This document shows, one piece after another, positions 58,371 through 64,000 of a DNA stretch of 64,000 nt (positions are counted from its first letter, which is position 1; each line of letters starts with the position of its first letter). The notes under the pieces were generated by a model. That model had not been told where the DNA came from and did not search any database. It was given only the letters and a program-made list of their open reading frames with translations. The DNA is from Papiliotrema nemorosa (taxonomy: Eukaryota > Basidiomycota > Tremellomycetes > Tremellales > Rhynchogastremaceae). Location of the stretch: the NCBI GenBank assembly GCA_032158125.1, contig JASKOT010000001.1, positions 124,001 through 188,000 on the forward strand. The letters run 5' to 3'. The position numbers were made by a program, and so were the translations under genes.

Positions 58371-60823
58371 ATGGACCCACAACTGACTTCAATATCGAAG
58401 GGCCAAGATACGGCAGGACAGCAAGATTCATCCCATGGACCTATCCGATCCAGAGCTACTCGTGCATGCGACGTGAGTTTTCTCAGCTGCAACTACACCT
58501 GAGAAGGCGGAACAACTGATCTGCCAGAACTGTAAAAGGTATTTCTCCACCTCACACGATCCTATCCATGACCTACCAACCTGGCGTGATGATTCAGACT
58601 GACGAGGTATCAGTAAAAGAGCAAGGTGTATACCCAGTCCGGCCCATTTGGATTTGGGGACATGCACCAATTGTGTCAATCTAAAAGTGGAATGTACCTA
58701 CTCCATCCCATCTAAACGGAGGTCAGTCGCGTTGAGTCACCTTACATCTCTCAGTTTTGACGCCCAGAGGTCCTCAACCTGGCTTCAGGAAAGCCTTGGA
58801 AAATGGTGCGATCGGTAGTATAAGTCCCGGTCTGGCAAAGCAAGCGACAAAGATTGTTTCGCCTATCACGCCTGTATCTGCAGTGACCCCTGTCCCGGCG
58901 CCAGTGTCGATCAATGGGCCTCTATGTGGACTTCCACCTGATTTGGTGGACGACCTTCTCGCGCTGTACTTCTCTAACGTCCATGTGAGGCATTCCAGAC
59001 GTCAGTCTGCCGATACTCACGACAGAACATCTGGCCTATCATCTATAAACCCCTGTTCAACCCACACTCCACCTCTCCCCAACTCCTCCTCTCCATATGC
59101 GCACTCGCATCATGCGTTCTACCCCTTCCCCCAGACTCCCCTTACAGCCCAGAAAAGCTGTACCGCATGGCAGAAGAGAGTCTCAAGATGGTCCATGATG
59201 ATTTCCGGATCGACCTGATTCAGAGTTTTGTCCTTTTGAGCTTGAGACAAACGGGTAATGGACATAAACAGTCGTCTTTCGTCTACGCGGGGAGAGCCTG
59301 TATCGCAGCGTTGAGTATTGGGCTCAATCTCAGACCGTCAAACACCATCTCGCCGGTCCGTCCCATCCCCGCCCTCCCGGGTGAGAGAAGGGATCTGTGC
59401 TGATCATCCAGGTGGAAATGGAAGTTCGATCAAGGACATACTGGAACGTGTTCCTTCTCGACAAGATTCTAGCGGAAGAGACTGGTCGTCCGGTCTTGCT
59501 GCCCTATCGACGATCTTCAATCCCTTTACCGAGCATAAACGAGCCAGATGAACTCGAATCGTGGCCCCCTCTACCCCTTTCATCAGCTTTAGCACCGGTC
59601 TCGGTCAGACATATCATCCCCCGCCGAGGATACGTCATGAGCTGTTTCAACTGGGCAGTCCGGTTGGCAATGATCTCGGAGGATATAGTCAACCTCGAGA
59701 TCCAAACACCCACACCCTCCTCGAAGGAAGAAGGGGGAACTAATTGGGATACAGAGTATGAGCAGTGGAGGTTTTCCAAAGGGGACGATGTGGAAGGTCT
59801 CGCTGCTCAATTGGACAATTGGAGAAAGTCTTTTCCCGCTTATATGGAGGTTGACAAGGATCAGTCAGCTTCCCCCTTGCCCCATGTAATCATCCTTCTG
59901 GCGGCAAGTCATATGCCTACTTGCGATCACGTCGCTGATGGCTAGTGGTATCATGTTTCTCGGATTTTGCTGTACTCCCGACTCACGCGGAAACGGTACC
60001 CCAACGTATCGTCCTATACGACTTTTGGCCAAATGATCGAAAACTCCCATGCCATATGCTCCGCTGCCGCACAAACGGCTATCGACCTGTTCGCTTTGGC
60101 AGATCGACACAAGCTGTTGATGAGCATCAGCGCGGACGTGATCCACATCATCTCCCTTGCCACCTTGTTTGAAGCGTTTGACTCGACCAACCCAGATGAG
60201 GCAGTCGCTCATCGGGCAAAAGTCAACTTTGCACAGTGTTGTATCTGGTTGAGAGATTTCAGCGCTTCATGGCCTACCGCTTCGGCCCATAAGCGTTTCT
60301 TCGAGGGGTGTAAGTAGCGCAGAAACCCAGTCCAGGCCGGTGCTGAGCCCTAGTGATCCAGGGTGGACTACGGTTGACTACGTGGGAAGACACGGCAAAC
60401 GATGATCTCGATTCGGGAACTCCTGGTGTTCGAGGTGGATTGAGGAGTTTCGGGCGAGACCTTTCAGAGATCAGGAATGAATCGACAGATATCTTCCAAC
60501 TCCCTCAGATATACTGGAACCACCTGACCAATAACGATCAAGTCCCTGGCGCTGGTACAAACACCAATGCGGTATCTCCCCAATGGACAGGAGTCGAGGG
60601 ATTCTTGGATGAAGGGTGGCCAGGAGCTGCTTGGGATGCGCAGAATAGGTCTGGAGGTGTGATGAACGGGCCAAATCAAGCTGGAGTGTCGGTGCAGACT
60701 TCATCAGACTTTGGGGTACAAGGTCCGATGGTTGGTCCGGAAGGAGAACAGGATCAATCGGCCATCTACGCGGCGTTGATGAGTTATTTGGTTCAAGCTG
60801 CAAGGGGTCAGCAGGCGCAGTGA
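58371..60823 (+). CDS. Zn2Cys6 fungal-specific transcription factor
   Basis: A binuclear zinc cluster transcription factor. After the N-terminus MDPQLTSISKGQDTAGQQDS, splicing gives RACDNCKSKRARC, then a loop and CTNCVNLKVECTYSIPSKRR, so all six cysteines of the C-x2-C-x6-C...C-x2-C-x6-C cluster are present. The fungal-TF middle homology region follows: LPPDLVDDLLALYFSNVH, then NIWPIIYKPLF, a helix KLYRMAEESLKMVHDDFRID, ALSIGLNLRP and RSRTYWNVFLLDKILAEETG with RPVLLPYRR, typical of the XlnR/GAL4-like middle domain. The C-terminus is Gly/Gln/Asn-rich and could be an activation region. About eight introns; two lie inside the zinc cluster. The regulated pathway cannot be read from sequence. Confidence 0.88.
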
Positions 60824-60922
60824 TTGTGGGGATGAATCAGAGATACTATCGTGTGGGAGTCTGTTCAATCGTCATTATCGTTAAATGCATATGTGTATTG
60901 ATGATACAACACAATAAGGCGT

Positions 60923-62293
60923 CTATGCTGGCGTAGCAGATGCCTGCGCAGCCATCTCATCTTTCAGCTTTTGCAGCTCTTTTTCTTCTTCAATCAACCT
61001 CAATCTGCAATGTCAGCCATGCAACGCTTTGCTAGAACGTGTGGACTCACCTCCACCGATCCATCTCCTCGATGATCTGCCTCTTTGCTCCGTGCAACTT
61101 GTTCCATTCTGCCTTTTCCATCTCTGCCGAGAATTCCAACGGGACATCGGCCGATCCCGGTTCTCCCGGTATTCCAACAGGGGGTACAGATCCAGCAGGT
61201 GGTATACTCCCATCTCCTACCGGTGTACCCTGTCTCGAATTTGGCACCGAGGATGCGATGGTGGACATCCTCCCCTTCTTCTTTTTCACGGTATGTTCTT
61301 CCCTCTGATCCCTTGCTCGTCTATTCCGAGCGGGTAACGGTGTGGGTGGGTGTTCGTTGAGGATGTTATAAAATGCTAATGGAGGATCGGCAAAGATCAA
61401 CTCGTCGTATTGCCATGCGTGGACGGGTAGTTTGGCCGAGACGGATATAGGGGCATTATCAGGCTGAGTAGGACGAACAGCCGATATTGTTCCTTCTCCT
61501 TCTGCCTCGCCTTCAGCTTCCCCATCTGCGTCTGCGTCTGCGTCTGCGTCTGCTTCTCCTTCCCCATCCGCATCTATCCCATCTGCAGTCGCCTCTCCGG
61601 TAGGCGCAGTCGATTTGGAGGTAGACTCCCCGTCCATCTTGACATCTCCATCTTGATCCTTCCTGTCCACCTTCTCCTCTCTGATTTCCGGGTTGGCGTC
61701 TGGTGCCTCAGCCGAAGTGGAAGCAACAGGGGTAGGAGCCGCAGTGGCCGGAGCGGAGGGAGGAACAGTGGGACCCTCTATTGGTGCACCCCAATGATGC
61801 AGCTTGATAGGTAAGGCCAGATTCATCGGTTTCTCTCCTGATTCCTGGACGAATTGTATCCTCAGTTGAACGGTGAACTCTCCCCAGCCCGTCTCGCTAA
61901 CTTGATATGGTGGTTTATCGATCACTCCAGATCAGTACGAGCCCATGTAGGCGAATATGTATATAGGACCCACCTCGGGAAGGGTTAGGGTATGTCTCGT
62001 GTAGCCTAAATGTGACTTTCTTGATCATATAACTCAGATCGTCCGCCCCGCCAGGAATATAGTCGATATTCTCCAAGTCTCCAGGTTGAGGAGGAGGAGA
62101 CGTCGCGCTGGTGAGGAAGATTGTCCACCTGTGTGTATCTGTTCAAGTGGTCAATGTGACATTGTGTGTAGGAAGGTCGATACGACTCACGCATATCCGG
62201 AGCTAATGCCCTTTCTGCCGGGGTGAGAAGTCGAGCATGAGAGCCGTATATGATCCCTCGGTGTATTTGCACTCCTCGTTGACGGTCCGCCAT
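60923..62293 (-). CDS. YAF9: Yaf9, YEATS-domain subunit of NuA4 and SWR1 complexes
   Basis: Histone acyl-lysine reader shared by the NuA4 acetyltransferase and the SWR1 remodeller. N-terminus MADRQRGVQIHRGIIYGSHA and LTPAERALAPD lead into the YEATS domain, then after introns KWTIFLTSATSPPQPG-like text, GADDLSYMIKKVTFRLHETY and PPYQVSETGWGEFTVQLRIQ, which is the diagnostic G-W-G-E-F motif; next NLALPIKLHHWG. An acidic, Ala/Asp/Gly/Glu-rich insert of about 110 residues follows, longer than in yeast Yaf9, with a repeated Ala-Asp tract. The C-terminal helix (AEMEKAEWNKLHGAKRQIIE, then LRLIEEEKELQKLKDEMAAQ) is the coiled coil used for complex binding. Five or so introns. Confidence 0.92.
61525..61554. 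repeat. Coding hexanucleotide repeat (TCTGCG)n, Ala-Asp tract in Yaf9
   Basis: Four perfect TCTGCG units plus one TCTGCT encode alternating Ala and Asp within the acidic insert of Yaf9. Such arrays often vary in length between strains. Confidence 0.8.
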
Positions 62294-62606
62294 GGTGTGG
62301 TATGTTGGAACGGGTTATTGGATTAGAGCTGATGCAACGATACTTACTAGGCAGCAACAACAAAACGGAGATGATGGGTGATAAGCTGCGAGGGAAGCAT
62401 GACGTGGCGATAGAGTTGGAATGGAGACCCCGCAATGAGCCGGGGGAGGGTCAGTGCACCCTGAATGGCTGATCACTCTTCCCCCCCTCGTCATTCCCGG
62501 CGACCTCACTTGCCCCCCCTGCTCATATCATCTTCATCTTCATCCTCACTACTCTTCCTCATCCCTCACATTCTCCGACAGCAGTGATCTACTATCTCTA
62601 TCCACC
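62294..62606. promoter_or_regulatory. Bidirectional promoter between YAF9 and LSB5
   Basis: 313 bases between divergent starts, with C-rich and CTTCAT-rich pyrimidine tracts before the plus-strand start. Confidence 0.5.
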
Positions 62607-64000
62607 ATGTCGCACGCAGGTCAGATGCTCAAGAAGGGCATTGCCATCTTCAACGCCCTTGATGAAGGTAAACCCCATTCGTCGATTACCGATTGGGTAG
62701 AAGTACTCTCTTCCGACCGATACGATGAGCTCTCTTTGGACGGTATACCAGAATTGGTAGAGAGTATCAATATTCAAGGTCATGTCGGTACAACTGTACG
62801 TTGGCGGTGATCCCGCCTCATACATATTTCGTAGACACATAGCTGATAAGGTAGGAAGCCTCGAGAGCGATAAGGAAAAAGCTCAAATATGGAAATGTTC
62901 ACAGACAGCTCCGAGCTCTGGTCATTCTAAGAGCTTTGACCGAGAATGCTGGTAAAGGCTTCCAGAATAATTGGGCCAACCAGGAACTGGTCAATCGACT
63001 CAAGGAGATGGCTCAGGATGTGCGTCTTACCGGTCCAAGTCGAGACATCGCTGATGTGGTAGTCTTTGCTCGACCCCAAGGTAAAGAAGAGATTGGTCCT
63101 TGTCTTCCACGCGTGGTCTATCCAGTACAAGGTGAGCGACAATCCGAGGTGGTATGAATCCATTCTGACGATCAGGATGAGCCTCGAATGCAACATGTCG
63201 CTAGGCTTTACAGCCAGCACATGGGAGGACCTGGATCACGCAAGGTGTGTCTGATGTGTTGCTTCGCGTACTACGCTCACTCTGACCCTCAGCCCACTGC
63301 TGTACCAGCTACAGCTCCCCGAACGACAGCTTCGGCGACCGCCAGTCCCCGGGCTTCAGTTGAAGGTGGTCGACCTCAAGGTGGATTCTCCGACTATGAC
63401 GAGATCTTCGGCCACAACTGGGCTCCTGCAGCCGGATCTCGAGGTCCAGATACCTATGCCGATCTCGCAGCTGCCAAAGCCGATGCGGAAGAACGCAAGA
63501 GACAACGAGAAAGCCGAATCGCATTGGAACAGCGGGAAGCCGAGATGGAGCGTCGAGAGCGAGAAATCAAACGAAAGCAGGACATGGCCGCTCTTGAAGC
63601 GAGGAGGCAGAAGGAAGCACTGGAGGAGCAAGAAAGACGACGCAAGGCAAAGGAGGATGCCAAGAATAGGAAGAATCAACCTCAGCGACCTAAATTTGAT
63701 TTCCAGCGAGAAAAGCCGCAGGTCATGGTTGCAGTAGCAACCGCACTTCAAGCGGCCAATAACTTGATCAATTCTTGTCGAGTGAGCTCTCAACTTTATG
63801 ATACGACTCCCATACTGATATACAGCATCTCAACCGAGAGTTTGAGAGCGTCACGGAGAGTCCTAAAGTTCAAGAGAACCTCGACAAGGCCAAGGTCGCC
63901 CGTCGAGCGGTTGTTCGGTACATTCAACTTGTCAACGATGAAGAATATGTTGGGACTCTGCTTGATGCCAACGAGAAGATTGTGGAAGCCATTCAGCTGT
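62607..64000 (+). CDS. LSB5: Lsb5-like VHS/GAT endocytic adaptor, 3' partial
   Basis: Adaptor linking actin assembly to endocytosis and ubiquitin sorting. The VHS domain reads MSHAGQMLKKGIAIFNALDE, SLDGIPELVESINIQ, EASRAIRKKLKYGNVHRQLR, ALVILRALTENAGKGFQNNW and VKKRLVLVFHAWSIQYK across introns. A linker with Pro/Thr/Gly and the FSDYDEIFGHNW segment follows, then a long charged helix (EERKRQRESRIALEQREAEM), then a GAT domain (ATALQAANNLINSCR, HLNREFESVTESPKVQENLD, VRYIQLVNDEEYVGTLLDAN). The gene runs off the window end at 64000, so the C-terminus is missing. In yeast Lsb5 the GAT domain binds ubiquitin and Arf3; that is family knowledge. Confidence 0.88.

Overview
The window is nuclear DNA from a fungus, most likely a tremellomycete basidiomycete (Cryptococcus/Kwoniella-like). 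Three things point there. Almost every gene is broken by many very short introns (about 30-60 bases, GTRNGT...YAG, branch sites such as CTAAC or CTGAC). Genes are packed on both strands with 100-900 bases between them. The gene set is that of a free-living fungus: PEP carboxykinase, Cdc24 with a PB1 end, an ML/TRP-like membrane protein and a Zn2Cys6 regulator. I see no transposon, virus, CRISPR array or bacterial operon. The species call is inference; intron style and gene content are read directly.

Layout. 0-11 kb: DNA ligase I (minus), diverging over a promoter with an MluI cell-cycle box from a nucleoporin with three RanBP2 zinc fingers; then an extradiol ring-cleavage dioxygenase and the 60S assembly factor Sda1. 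11-17.5 kb: an unidentified TP-rich protein, mitochondrial ribosomal protein uS11m, an intron-containing tRNA-Thr(CGT), a probable proteasome assembly chaperone and an intronless alpha/beta hydrolase. 18-27 kb: PEP carboxykinase, an ML/TRP-like channel or carrier, palmitoyl-protein thioesterase and an ataxin-3-type deubiquitinase. 27-40.6 kb: Golgi coiled-coil protein CASP/Coy1, Sfi1, an unidentified small gene, otubain, another unidentified small gene, a DUF1308 protein and the ubiquinone hydroxylase Coq6. 40.7-50.5 kb: Ku70, 6-phosphofructo-2-kinase/fructose-2,6-bisphosphatase, an acidic nucleolar-type protein, the V-ATPase assembly factor Vma12 and a Kv-beta-like aldo/keto reductase. 51-64 kb: a small ABM-type protein, about 3 kb without a convincing gene that probably holds the long leader and promoter of CDC24, then Cdc24, a fungal-specific transcription factor, Yaf9 (YEATS) and the start of Lsb5, cut by the window end.

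These are mostly independent housekeeping genes, not a cluster with one purpose. Functional echoes exist: DNA ligase I and Ku70 (DNA joining); PCK1 and the bifunctional PFK2/FBPase (opposite control points of gluconeogenesis and glycolysis); ataxin-3, otubain and the possible Pba1 (ubiquitin-proteasome); Cdc24 and Lsb5 (actin and polarity). I found no strong candidate for an undescribed multi-gene system. The most interesting items are fine-scale: a 9-base exon, 17- and 27-base exons together with a GC-AG intron, a possible dual-targeting start, a near-identical zinc-finger duplication, a tRNA with helix mismatches and three unidentified genes. Exon joins were made by eye by matching reading frames and family motifs, so outer coordinates are firmer than internal ones.
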